Below are positions 14,439 to 21,328 of a stretch of DNA of 21,328 bases, one piece after another. The notes under the pieces were generated by a model that saw only the letters and a list, made by a program, of their open reading frames with translations, was not told where the DNA came from and did no database searches. This stretch comes from Flavobacterium psychrophilum (GTDB taxonomy: Bacteria > Bacteroidota > Bacteroidia > Flavobacteriales > Flavobacteriaceae), in assembly GCA_003243255.1 (NCBI GenBank), contig QFQM01000072.1:1-21328 (forward strand), in the 5' to 3' direction. The translations under genes were made by a program, and so were the position numbers. Numbering within the stretch: position 1 is the stretch's first letter; each line of letters begins with the position of its first letter.

Positions 14439-15457
14439 ATAATATCCGTTAACAATAACTTATCAAACTTATTTTTATCTGCAGTAAGTTGTTTTCCGAT
14501 AATGTTATTCCATTCCATTGGAGATATACCATCACCAGGCCTTAAAGCTATAATATCATTATCTGTAAGTACATGCCCTTTAGGCAAATCTTCATTAAGA
14601 TGGATACTTTTTCTGGCAATAGCAATATTTTTTAACTCACTACTACTAGGTTCTTTCACGCCACTTCCGCTTATAGCAAGTTCAATATTACGAATGGCAC
14701 TAACCATTTGTTTGAGCTCATTTGGCTCTAGAGATGCTACATGGTCAGGCCCGGGCAGGCTACGATCCAGAGTAAAATGTTTTTCAATAATCATCCCTCC
14801 AAGTGCTACAGCTGCAATAGGAACCTCTATTCCCAAAGTATGATCTGAATAACCAACCTCGACACCAAATTCCTTTTTAATAGCCAGCATTGCTTTTAAA
14901 TTAACATCCTTCATAGGCGTAGGATATTCTGTATTGCAATGCAGAATTGATATTTTTTGTTTATCAAGACCTTCCGCTACCAAAACATTAACAGCATCTT
15001 TTATCTCATCCTCACTACACATACCGGTTGATAAAATAACAGGCTTTCCAAAAGAGGCAATCGCTTTAAGATACGGATAGTTTGTTATTTCACCACTAGG
15101 CACCTTAAAAAGGCGTAAACCCAAATCATTAAGGTAATGAACACCATCAACATCAAAAGCAGTAGAAAAGAACTCTATATTTCTTTCTTTACAATAAGCC
15201 AGTAATTCAAGATGATTCTCATGACTAAGTTCAAGCTTCTTAAGCATATTGTATTGCGAGTCATCATTATCTCCAATATTCTTGCTTTGATAATCTGCCT
15301 TTTTAGCGTCACGGCTTACCAGTTTATCTGCTTTAAAAGTTTGAAATTTAACGTAATCAACACCTGCTTCTACCGCAGCATCAATTAATTGTTTAGCCAT
15401 AGCGATATCTCCGTTATGGTTAACTCCTGCTTCCGCTATGATTATAACTTTACTCAT
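14435..15457 (-). CDS. neuB: Nonulosonic acid synthase (LegI/NeuB family)
   Basis: Enzyme of 340 residues that condenses phosphoenolpyruvate with a 6-carbon amino sugar to form the nine-carbon acid. A TIM barrel (about 1-270) starts IIAEAGVNHNGD (6-17) and contains DYVKFQTF, FSTAFD, KVPSGEI, STGM, LHCNTEYPTP and EKHFTLDRSLPGPDH. The C terminus (about 280-340) is an SAF/antifreeze-like domain with RKSIHLNEDLPKG. The LPGPDHVASLEP segment is the NeuB/LegI form, unlike the pseudaminic synthase PseI. Together with the dehydratase and aminotransferase it indicates legionaminic rather than sialic acid. Its ATG overlaps the stop of a 12-codon mini-ORF, and its own stop overlaps the next gene. Confidence 0.95.
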   Translation of the reverse strand: MSKVIIIAEAGVNHNGDIAMAKQLIDAAVEAGVDYVKFQTFKADKLVSRDAKKADYQSKNIGDNDDSQYNMLKKLELSHENHLELLAYCKERNIEFFSTAFDVDGVHYLNDLGLRLFKVPSGEITNYPYLKAIASFGKPVILSTGMCSEDEIKDAVNVLVAEGLDKQKISILHCNTEYPTPMKDVNLKAMLAIKKEFGVEVGYSDHTLGIEVPIAAVALGGMIIEKHFTLDRSLPGPDHVASLEPNELKQMVSAIRNIELAISGSGVKEPSSSELKNIAIARKSIHLNEDLPKGHVLTDNDIIALRPGDGISPMEWNNIIGKQLTADKNKFDKLLLTDII

Positions 15458-15492
15458 ATCTCAATTTGCCAGACGTACAATTCTGGCATCAT
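15454..15492 (-). other. Twelve-codon mini-ORF overlapping the neuB start, over a 7-bp hairpin
   Basis: ATG at 15492 to TGA at 15454 encodes MMPELYVWQIEI, and its TGA shares an ATGA with the neuB start. A stem of 7 bp (15467-15473 with 15482-15488, 8-base loop) covers most of it. This could be a coupling leader between legH and neuB. There is no U-tract, so it is not a terminator. Expression is not shown. Confidence 0.25.
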
Positions 15493-15495
15493 TTT

Positions 15496-16119
15496 TTATA
15501 TATACTTCCCCGGATTACCTACAACTTTTTTACCGTCCGGAATATCATGAATAATTACAGAACCGGCACCTATAACAACATCTTTTCCGATAGTTACTCC
15601 CTGTTTAACAACAGAATTTGCACCAATAAATGTTCTTTCACCAACTTTAACATTCCCGGCAATTATAGCTCCCGGAGCAATATGCACCGCATCACCTAAA
15701 ATACATTCATGTTCAACAATGCAACCTGTATTTAAAAGAACATAATTACCAATTTTAGCCAGGGCATTTACAGCTGCATTTCTGTTAATGAATACCCCGT
15801 TACCAATTTCAGCGCTCTGCGATACTGAAGCGGATTTACTTATTACTGTAAGCAGATTTTTATTTTTATCCTTTACCAGATTAGCCAGCTTATAGCGTAT
15901 AGCGTTATCACCAACACCTAGCATGAAAGATACATCCATATCCCATCCGGAAAAATCAACGGCATTTTCAACGCCAAGATAATCAAGCTTAAAAGGATTA
16001 ACAGACACTGGAACTCTGTCAGCATATCCAATTATTTTTACACCATTTTCCATAGCTGCTTCAGCAACAACAAAACCATGGCCTGAATATCCTATTAATA
16101 TAGATTGTTTATCTGACAC
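15496..16119 (-). CDS. legH: Sugar N-acetyltransferase (LegH; PglD/NeuD family)
   Basis: Acetyl-CoA-dependent acyltransferase of 207 residues. In the pathway it would acetylate the 4-amino group made by the aminotransferase, giving the 2,4-diacetamido sugar. The N-terminal half is a small Rossmann-like domain (ILIGYSGHGFVVAEAA, 7-22), the nucleotide-sugar-binding part of PglD-type enzymes. The C-terminal half is a left-handed beta helix with the catalytic-His motif CIVEHECILGDAVHIAPG (133-150, His137), ending KKVVGNPGKYI. The start is a GTG at 16119, overlapping the aminotransferase gene by 11 bp. No ATG occurs until residue 23, which would remove the Rossmann motif, so GTG is preferred. Confidence 0.92.
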   Translation of the reverse strand: MSDKQSILIGYSGHGFVVAEAAMENGVKIIGYADRVPVSVNPFKLDYLGVENAVDFSGWDMDVSFMLGVGDNAIRYKLANLVKDKNKNLLTVISKSASVSQSAEIGNGVFINRNAAVNALAKIGNYVLLNTGCIVEHECILGDAVHIAPGAIIAGNVKVGERTFIGANSVVKQGVTIGKDVVIGAGSVIIHDIPDGKKVVGNPGKYI

Positions 16120-17251
16120 TGCTTGGTATATTTACTATCCTTTCTTCTAAAAACAGTGCATTTTGCTGACTGTCTTTCTGGCAATTTGCATACATCGGTA
16201 GCCTGAACATTAACTGCCATATAGGCCTTGTCATCACTCCGTTTTTGTTGGTATCGTTCAGGAACAGATCCCTTTCTTTTCTATTTTCAAGTTCTATACA
16301 CATCAGCCAATAATTAGCCTTTGTATCGGGAGTTTCAGTTCTGAAGTTAATTCCCTTTCCTGCAAAAAATGACTGATATTCTTTTGCCAACTCTCTCTTA
16401 TTCTCAAGAAATACATCCAGCTGCTCCAGCTGGGCACAGGCAAGAGCCGCATTTAAATTTGGCATCCTGAAATTATATCCCATCTCATCGTGAACGAACT
16501 CATATGGATGAGGAACTTTAGCTGTCGTAGTCAGGTATTTACCTTTTATACCAAGCTCAGCGTCATTGGTAACAATAGCTCCGCCACCTCCACTGGTAAC
16601 GATCTTGTTTCCGTTAAATGAAAAGACACCAAGTTTACCAATACTACCTGTATGTTTTCCTTTGTATGTACTGCCTAAAGATTCGGCAGCATCTTCAATC
16701 AGTGCTATTTTCCATTTATCACAAATAACTAAAAGTTCATCCATGTGAACGGGAAAACCAAAGGTATGCATCGGAAGACAGGCACTTATCTTCTTACCTG
16801 TTTTTTTATTATATGCACCGTCTTCCCTCAATTCAGCATTGTCAACAAGAAATGCTTCTAACGCCCGGGAAGAAAGCCCCATAGTATCCAGATCAACATC
16901 TACAAAAACCGGTGTAGCCCCATTATAAACAATAGCATTTACAGTCGCAATAAAAGTAAGCGCCTGCGTTATTACTTCATCACCTGCATTAACACCTGCC
17001 AAACGAAGTGCCACCTGAATACCGGCTGTTCCGTTTACTACAGCAACTGCTTTTTGTGTATTGGCAATGTTACACATCATTTCCTCAAACCGGTCTACAT
17101 ATGCACCTACAGATGAAACAAAAGTAGAATCGATAGTGTCCAGTAAATATTTTTTTTCATTCCCATTAAACACAGGAGCATGTAGCGGCGTAAAATCTTT
17201 ATTATTATGCTGGTTTTTAATAAATGATATTACAGAATTGAAATCGCTCAT
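16109..17251 (-). CDS. legC: LegC-family aminotransferase (DegT/DnrJ/EryC1)
   Basis: PLP-dependent sugar aminotransferase of 380 residues, predicted to aminate C4 of the 4-keto-6-deoxy sugar made by LegB, with glutamate as donor. AVVNGTAGIQVAL (70-82) is the cofactor-phosphate-binding stretch. IEDAAESLGS (185-194) carries Asp187, which contacts the PLP ring nitrogen. FSFNGNKIVTSGGGGA (210-225) carries the Schiff-base lysine Lys216. The N-terminal APVFNGNEKKYL and the long insertion around 140-160 are typical of the LegC branch. It follows legB by 2 bp and overlaps legH by 11 bp. Confidence 0.95.
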   Translation of the reverse strand: MSDFNSVISFIKNQHNNKDFTPLHAPVFNGNEKKYLLDTIDSTFVSSVGAYVDRFEEMMCNIANTQKAVAVVNGTAGIQVALRLAGVNAGDEVITQALTFIATVNAIVYNGATPVFVDVDLDTMGLSSRALEAFLVDNAELREDGAYNKKTGKKISACLPMHTFGFPVHMDELLVICDKWKIALIEDAAESLGSTYKGKHTGSIGKLGVFSFNGNKIVTSGGGGAIVTNDAELGIKGKYLTTTAKVPHPYEFVHDEMGYNFRMPNLNAALACAQLEQLDVFLENKRELAKEYQSFFAGKGINFRTETPDTKANYWLMCIELENRKERDLFLNDTNKNGVMTRPIWQLMFRLPMYANCQKDSQQNALFLEERIVNIPSSVR

Positions 17252-17253
17252 AA

Positions 17254-18441
17254 TTACATTTTTGAATCTAAATATTTACCTGTTTCTTTATGTCCGAAAT
17301 TGGGGATAAGCTCATGGAAAAGCGAAACTATTTCATCTTTATCCCATAGCCCGTTTAACTTCATCTGATTTATCCTTGCCGTAAAATACTCTAATTTTTC
17401 CTGATCAAAGATTTCCTCATTCTTAATCACTCCAAGATTTTCAAACCTGTCCATATCAAGAACTTCCTTATCGGTAAAGAACTCTTCAAAATCCTTCTCT
17501 CCTGTAGTATCACTGCTTGTAAACAAACAAGGCCATTTCTTTTCGGCGATAAGAGCTTCCACATTATCCCTGGCCTCATCTTCGGTCTTACATAAATAAG
17601 GTTCAAAACCTAGCTCTGCAAGATATTTTACAGCAATATCGGCAAAAGTAATAAGATGCAGATTCTCGCTTAGTTTAGGAAAAAATATATCTCTGTTCTC
17701 TCCAAATATACATGACATCAAACATAACTCTCCGGATTCCTTTGGAGTGACAAAATAGCGTTTGATATCATTTGGTGCTACTATTGGCTGTTTTTTAAGT
17801 ATACGCTGGTTAAAACCATGAAGCAGGGATCCATCGGAGAAAGCGACATTTGCAAATCGTGCAGTAGAAATTTTTATATCCCTGCTTTTACGCATAAGGT
17901 ACATTTCCATGATACGCTTAGACGCACCCATCATATTAACAGGATTTGCAGCTTTGTCTGTAGAAACACAAAAGTATTTTTTTGTACCGTTGGCAATTGC
18001 CTGCTCTAAGGTTTTTTCGGTATTAAAAACATTAACATCAATCATACGCATTAATGTGAAGGGATCTTTTTCACTTCTGACATGCTTTAATGCAGAAAGA
18101 TTAAGTACATAATCATATTTCCCATCAGATTTTATAAACGCATCATACTCAACTGAACCTATATCAAGTGAAAAGGTTTGAAAATCTCCATCAATATATC
18201 CATAAGAGCTTCTCAAATCCCTAACAAGTTCTACCATATTGTTTTCACTGATATCAACAACATGCAGTTTTGACGGATTTCTTTTAAATATCTCTTTAGT
18301 CACAGCCTGCCCAATAGAGCCTGCACCTCCAATTACCAAAAAGGAAGAATTCCCTACAATCTTTCGTAATTCATTTTCATGACGGATGATATCCTGTTCA
18401 AATATCTCTGAGCTCCTTCCAATAAGGTCAATAATATTCAT
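17254..18441 (-). CDS. legB: NDP-N-acetylglucosamine 4,6-dehydratase, retaining type (LegB-like)
   Basis: Soluble SDR-family dehydratase of 395 residues (CapD/FlaA1 group without the membrane domain), the first step of the nonulosonate pathway. The NAD-binding loop is VIGGAGSIGQAV (36-47). The active site is STDKAANPVNMMGASKR (160-176): Thr161, Asp162 and Lys163 are present, but where inverting enzymes such as PseB/FlaA1 have Tyr, this protein has Met171 nine residues after the Asp, as in the retaining enzyme PglF. That favours a legionaminic/bacillosamine-type sugar over pseudaminic acid. An extra C-terminal region (about 280-395) is acidic. It lies 21 bp after wzz and 2 bp before legC. Whether the substrate is GDP- or UDP-linked is inferred only from the ptmE gene. 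Confidence 0.92.
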   Translation of the reverse strand: MNIIDLIGRSSEIFEQDIIRHENELRKIVGNSSFLVIGGAGSIGQAVTKEIFKRNPSKLHVVDISENNMVELVRDLRSSYGYIDGDFQTFSLDIGSVEYDAFIKSDGKYDYVLNLSALKHVRSEKDPFTLMRMIDVNVFNTEKTLEQAIANGTKKYFCVSTDKAANPVNMMGASKRIMEMYLMRKSRDIKISTARFANVAFSDGSLLHGFNQRILKKQPIVAPNDIKRYFVTPKESGELCLMSCIFGENRDIFFPKLSENLHLITFADIAVKYLAELGFEPYLCKTEDEARDNVEALIAEKKWPCLFTSSDTTGEKDFEEFFTDKEVLDMDRFENLGVIKNEEIFDQEKLEYFTARINQMKLNGLWDKDEIVSLFHELIPNFGHKETGKYLDSKM

Positions 18442-18462
18442 TATTATAATATAAGTTAATTG

Positions 18463-19530
18463 CTAATCCAACAAGGTTCTTAAAAGCTTTTTAATTATAA
18501 GGAACATTATAGCCAGAAAACCGCCACTGAAACCTCCATATATAATTCCTTTTGCCTTTCCAAACCTTTCTTTTTTCAAAGGGTAAATAGGCTTATCAAT
18601 AATCTGAATAAGTGGCGTATTTTTACGCAAAGTAACCTTTGACAATTCTGTTTGTTTAACCAATTCCGTTAAAATTACAGTATTTGCCTGTACATCTACA
18701 TTTTTTTTAGCCGAAGGAACCCTTTTTACATTAAGGGCCGGATTAAGTGCAAAAGTTCTGTCATTGGCAACAGCCACACTTGTAATTGACCCGTTTAACT
18801 CCCCTCTTATCGAATCTAGCTGCCTTTGTAAAATTGTCATATTAATACGAGCTTTGTCACTTTTGGTATAAATATAAAAATCGGATACAACCTCAGTCAA
18901 TGTTTCATTAAATACTTTTGAAAAAATTTCATTTGAAGATTTAACTTCCAAAGTAAGTATAGAAGCTTTTTTGTCTTTTTGGGTTATGGTAAGACCAGCC
19001 ATAACTTTTTTATACATCACTTCCAAAATACTATCCTGATCCCTCGTAAAACCTTCTCTCTTGATCGTTGGCGAGAATTGTATGTGCTTAAATCTGTTAT
19101 TTTTTTCCCAGGCTTTTCTCCATTGATTATCCTGTATATACATTTCCGCGAGCGATATTGTCTTTCCTTTTCGTGTAATTGGGCTCAACAACGTTTTTTC
19201 TACCATCGATCTGGATTTGAAAAGCTCTGTCAGGTTTGGCCCTTCAAAAACTCCTCCTCCTCCTCCTACATCGAGGCCAAACTGACTTGCAAGTCCAAGG
19301 GCTCCACCGGCACCACCCGCATTCTCATCTTCAAGGGCAAAGGTTAATGTTGCAATATATTGATCTTTTTTTGATAAAGAATATAATACTCCAAAAACAG
19401 CTCCAATAACAGCAACAAGTATAATAATTTTAAAGTTATATAATAAGTACTTCCACCAATCTTTTAAAATCCGAAACATATCTTTTAGCGTAAGTTCCTT
19501 TTGCTGTACTTTTGCATTAACATCTTCCAT
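18463..19530 (-). CDS. wzz: Wzz-type chain-length determinant protein
   Basis: Inner-membrane polysaccharide co-polymerase of 355 residues that controls glycan chain length and links polymerisation with export. A first transmembrane helix lies at about 34-53 (IIILVAVIGAVFGVLYSL). A large periplasmic part follows, then a second helix at about 328-347 (GIIYGGFSGGFLAIMFLII). The Gly-rich loop at 71-94 is unusual but sits in the Wzz N-terminal domain. PLIQIIDKPIYPLKKERFGK (305-324) is the proline-rich segment ahead of the last helix. No cytoplasmic tyrosine-kinase domain is attached, so this is a Wzz-type rather than a fused Wzc-type protein. It starts 7 bp after the export-protein stop. Confidence 0.93.
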   Translation of the reverse strand: MEDVNAKVQQKELTLKDMFRILKDWWKYLLYNFKIIILVAVIGAVFGVLYSLSKKDQYIATLTFALEDENAGGAGGALGLASQFGLDVGGGGGVFEGPNLTELFKSRSMVEKTLLSPITRKGKTISLAEMYIQDNQWRKAWEKNNRFKHIQFSPTIKREGFTRDQDSILEVMYKKVMAGLTITQKDKKASILTLEVKSSNEIFSKVFNETLTEVVSDFYIYTKSDKARINMTILQRQLDSIRGELNGSITSVAVANDRTFALNPALNVKRVPSAKKNVDVQANTVILTELVKQTELSKVTLRKNTPLIQIIDKPIYPLKKERFGKAKGIIYGGFSGGFLAIMFLIIKKLLRTLLD

Positions 19531-19537
19531 TATATAC

Positions 19538-21328
19538 TTATTTAATACTTATAATAGCAATCACAACTCCGGCAAGGCTGGTTAAAACGCTTGCTATACC
19601 TACAATCTCTCCCGTACTCATTTTTCTGGTTTCCGGTTTTGACGGCACAACTATTTGTGAACCCGGCAGTACTTCAGGATAAGATCTGAAAAACAGGAAT
19701 GAGCCCGCTACATCAGCTTTTCCGTTAGGATAAATGATATAAGATTTTCTTTTCCAGCCTTTGTTATCTACACCTCCAACGGAATTGATATAATATTTAA
19801 AACCTTTGCCCTTGCGATAAGGTATTTCAGAATTTAAAAGAACATTACCCGAAACTTTTACACCTTCTTCAAAAGCAGTTACTTCAATCTCATCACCCGG
19901 AAGAAGAAGAACATTTGAATAATGCTTCTCATCCTTCATGATCCTTTGCCAGTCAATAGGTATAGTTGTATATCGCAACTGAATTACTTTTTCGGTCAGT
20001 TTCTCCTGAATCGTATCCCCTTTTCCTAAGTTAAGGTCTATCCTGCTTAAATCTTCAATCTGATCATTTTTAACAGGACGTCTTATCTTAACACCTAAAA
20101 CATTTGCCTGAGGAGATAAACCTCCTGCTCTCTTAATCACATCTGCAATACGTTCGTCTTTATTTTCCAGTACATATTTACCCGGATAGATAACTTCACC
20201 TATTACACTTACCATTTCAGGCTGTTCAAAAACGGCCACCTTTCTTATATTTACAATATCGTAAGGCTGTAATTTAATATTTTGAGCCTGCTCATTATCA
20301 CTTGTATTTATCTCGATATTTAAAACTTCAACTTTTCGTGGGTTGGTGTTATCGATATCCTCACTTTTGATCATTCGTGCAATCTCAACTCTCTTAGACG
20401 CCGCACCCGTAATTCCTCCAGCCTGTATTATAACATCATTAAGGCTAAGGTTTTCGAAATAAGGATACACGCCCGGATTTTTAATTTCTCCTTCAATAGT
20501 AACGTTGTAATTTTCCTTAAAATCAAGTGATGAATATATTGTTAATACATCTTCTTTTTTGAGTTCTATATTTGCTAAAGCATCCCCCGCCATTGCATTT
20601 GCAAGATTAACTTCTACAATTTCGGTGCTAAGATCTTCCTTTTGCCTTATAAGCCTTGCCCTTTGCAAATAAGCATCTTCCCTTAAACCGTCTGCTTTGT
20701 TTACTAAGTCGCTAACTCGCATACCGCTAACGAATGAAAACTGATTAGGCCTGAAAACAGCACCTTCAATAGTAATTCGGTTTTCGAAACGGTTTAAGAT
20801 TTTCGATACTTTATAAATATCACCGGATTTAGGTTTGTAGGTAGAAAAATCAGCCGAGCTAATATCTTCAACCTTAAATTCTTTATCCGTTTTTCGAATA
20901 ACATTTACTGTAGCTGTATAGGCAACTTCACTAAAACCGGAAGCAAATGAAATCAAATCAGAAAATGTTTCTCCTTCTTTCATTTCAAATATCCCCGGAC
21001 GTTTAACCTCACCTTCAACAGTTACCCTGTTTTTATAAACAGGAATTCGTATTACATCATTATCGCGTAATCCTAAATTGTCCGACTGGTCGCCGCCAAC
21101 CAGAAAACGATAGATATCTATATACTTTATAACTTTATTTCCTCTTATGAGTTCAATATTCCTGTAACTGCCATTTTCTGATGGCCCCCCAGCAATGTAA
21201 AGAGCATTGTATACTGTAGACAATGAAGAAATAGAATAGTTACCCGGTACTTTACTGCCTATAATGGTAATCCTTATGGTTCTTATGTTCCCTAAGCTAA
21301 CCGATAATTTACACTGACCTGAAGCCAG
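19538..21328 (-). CDS. Multi-SLBB polysaccharide export protein (Wza-like), 5' end outside window
   Basis: C-terminal 596 residues of an outer-membrane polysaccharide export protein of the Wza class. The frame is open to the window edge. A TTG at 21223 could be taken as a start, but the 35 codons before it encode NIRTIRITIIGSKVPGNYSI, the beginning of an SLBB repeat, so the true start lies upstream. I count six SLBB-like units, beginning near the edge and at VTVEGEVKRPGIF, ITIEGAVFRPNQF, VTIEGEIKNPGVYP, VSVIGEVIYPGKY and VKVSGNVLLNSEIPY. Most are followed by an AGG or similar turn. A hydrophobic C terminus, EIVGIASVLTSLAGVVIAII, may cross the outer membrane. This long multi-SLBB form is common in Bacteroidota. 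The N-terminal signal and Poly_export domain are expected outside. Confidence 0.92.
   Translation of the reverse strand: MASGQCKLSVSLGNIRTIRITIIGSKVPGNYSISSLSTVYNALYIAGGPSENGSYRNIELIRGNKVIKYIDIYRFLVGGDQSDNLGLRDNDVIRIPVYKNRVTVEGEVKRPGIFEMKEGETFSDLISFASGFSEVAYTATVNVIRKTDKEFKVEDISSADFSTYKPKSGDIYKVSKILNRFENRITIEGAVFRPNQFSFVSGMRVSDLVNKADGLREDAYLQRARLIRQKEDLSTEIVEVNLANAMAGDALANIELKKEDVLTIYSSLDFKENYNVTIEGEIKNPGVYPYFENLSLNDVIIQAGGITGAASKRVEIARMIKSEDIDNTNPRKVEVLNIEINTSDNEQAQNIKLQPYDIVNIRKVAVFEQPEMVSVIGEVIYPGKYVLENKDERIADVIKRAGGLSPQANVLGVKIRRPVKNDQIEDLSRIDLNLGKGDTIQEKLTEKVIQLRYTTIPIDWQRIMKDEKHYSNVLLLPGDEIEVTAFEEGVKVSGNVLLNSEIPYRKGKGFKYYINSVGGVDNKGWKRKSYIIYPNGKADVAGSFLFFRSYPEVLPGSQIVVPSKPETRKMSTGEIVGIASVLTSLAGVVIAIISIK

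Noticed and set aside
13323..18441. Sialic acid (Neu5Ac) or pseudaminic acid pathway
   Set aside because: Neu5Ac synthesis needs no 4,6-dehydratase or C4 aminotransferase. Pseudaminic acid would need a Tyr-containing inverting dehydratase and a PseI-type synthase, whereas LegB has Met171 and the synthase has GPDH.
18979..19347. Open frame of 122 codons on the plus strand opposite wzz, and similar ones opposite neuB (14502-14843) and hisF (11198-11494)
   Set aside because: They lie wholly antisense to well-supported genes, show no recognisable domain and have no context or leader. They are shadows of the minus-strand codon pattern.
21121..21223. TTG at 21223 as the true start of the export protein
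   Set aside because: The 35 codons upstream are open to the window edge and encode the first strands of an SLBB repeat, so the gene is simply cut by the window.
1..21328. CRISPR array, insertion sequence, tRNA, rRNA or attachment site
   Set aside because: No regularly spaced repeats, transposase or recombinase reading frames, terminal inverted repeats or RNA gene signatures were seen on either strand. The gene string is continuous.

Overview
The window is an A+T-rich stretch in which every supportable gene lies on the minus strand, so transcription runs from high to low coordinates. It is a surface-polysaccharide (O-antigen or capsule type) biosynthesis locus of the Wza/Wzz/Wzx/Wzy kind. Base composition, the large multi-SLBB export protein, the mostly weak ribosome binding sites and the tight packing suggest a Bacteroidota bacterium, probably a Flavobacterium-like member of the Flavobacteriia. 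The genus is inference; no rRNA or other marker is present.

Layout in transcription order. (1) Export: the end of a multi-SLBB export protein (21328-19538, cut by the window edge) and a Wzz-type chain-length regulator (19530-18463). (2) A seven-gene nonulosonic acid module (18441-11607): 4,6-dehydratase (LegB), aminotransferase (LegC), N-acyltransferase (LegH/NeuD type), nonulosonate synthase (LegI/NeuB), hydrolysing 2-epimerase (LegG/NeuC), CBS-nucleotidyltransferase (PtmE) and CMP-sugar synthetase (LegF). Together these predict CMP-legionaminic acid, probably by the GDP-sugar route known from Campylobacter. (3) HisF-like, HisH-like and PseA/PtmG-like amidotransferase genes (11610-8936), predicted to turn an N-acetyl group of that sugar into an acetamidino group. 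A strong hairpin with a U-rich tail (8929-8886) ends this part.

(4) After a 158-bp gap comes a second gene string: a GT-B glycosyltransferase that may be the legionaminic acid transferase, a Wzx flippase, a hexapeptide acyltransferase, a GT4, a GT2, a Wzy polymerase and another GT2 (8777-1397). (5) At the left edge is a second amidotransferase pair, a WbuX/WbpG-like enzyme (1395-253) and a HisH-like glutaminase (256-1, cut by the edge); its HisF partner is expected just outside. The locus therefore carries two different ammonia-fed amidotransferase systems, suggesting a glycan with two amidino sugars.

How the parts work together: the sugar module makes the activated acidic sugar, the two amidotransferase systems modify N-acetyl sugars, four glycosyltransferases and an acyltransferase build the lipid-linked repeat, Wzx flips it, Wzy polymerises it, Wzz sets its length and the SLBB protein exports it. 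No initiating sugar-phosphate transferase is in the window. Genes are separated by a few bases or overlap by 4-17 bases, consistent with long operons and translational coupling. The only gap above 100 bases is 8778-8935, and none exceeds 300.
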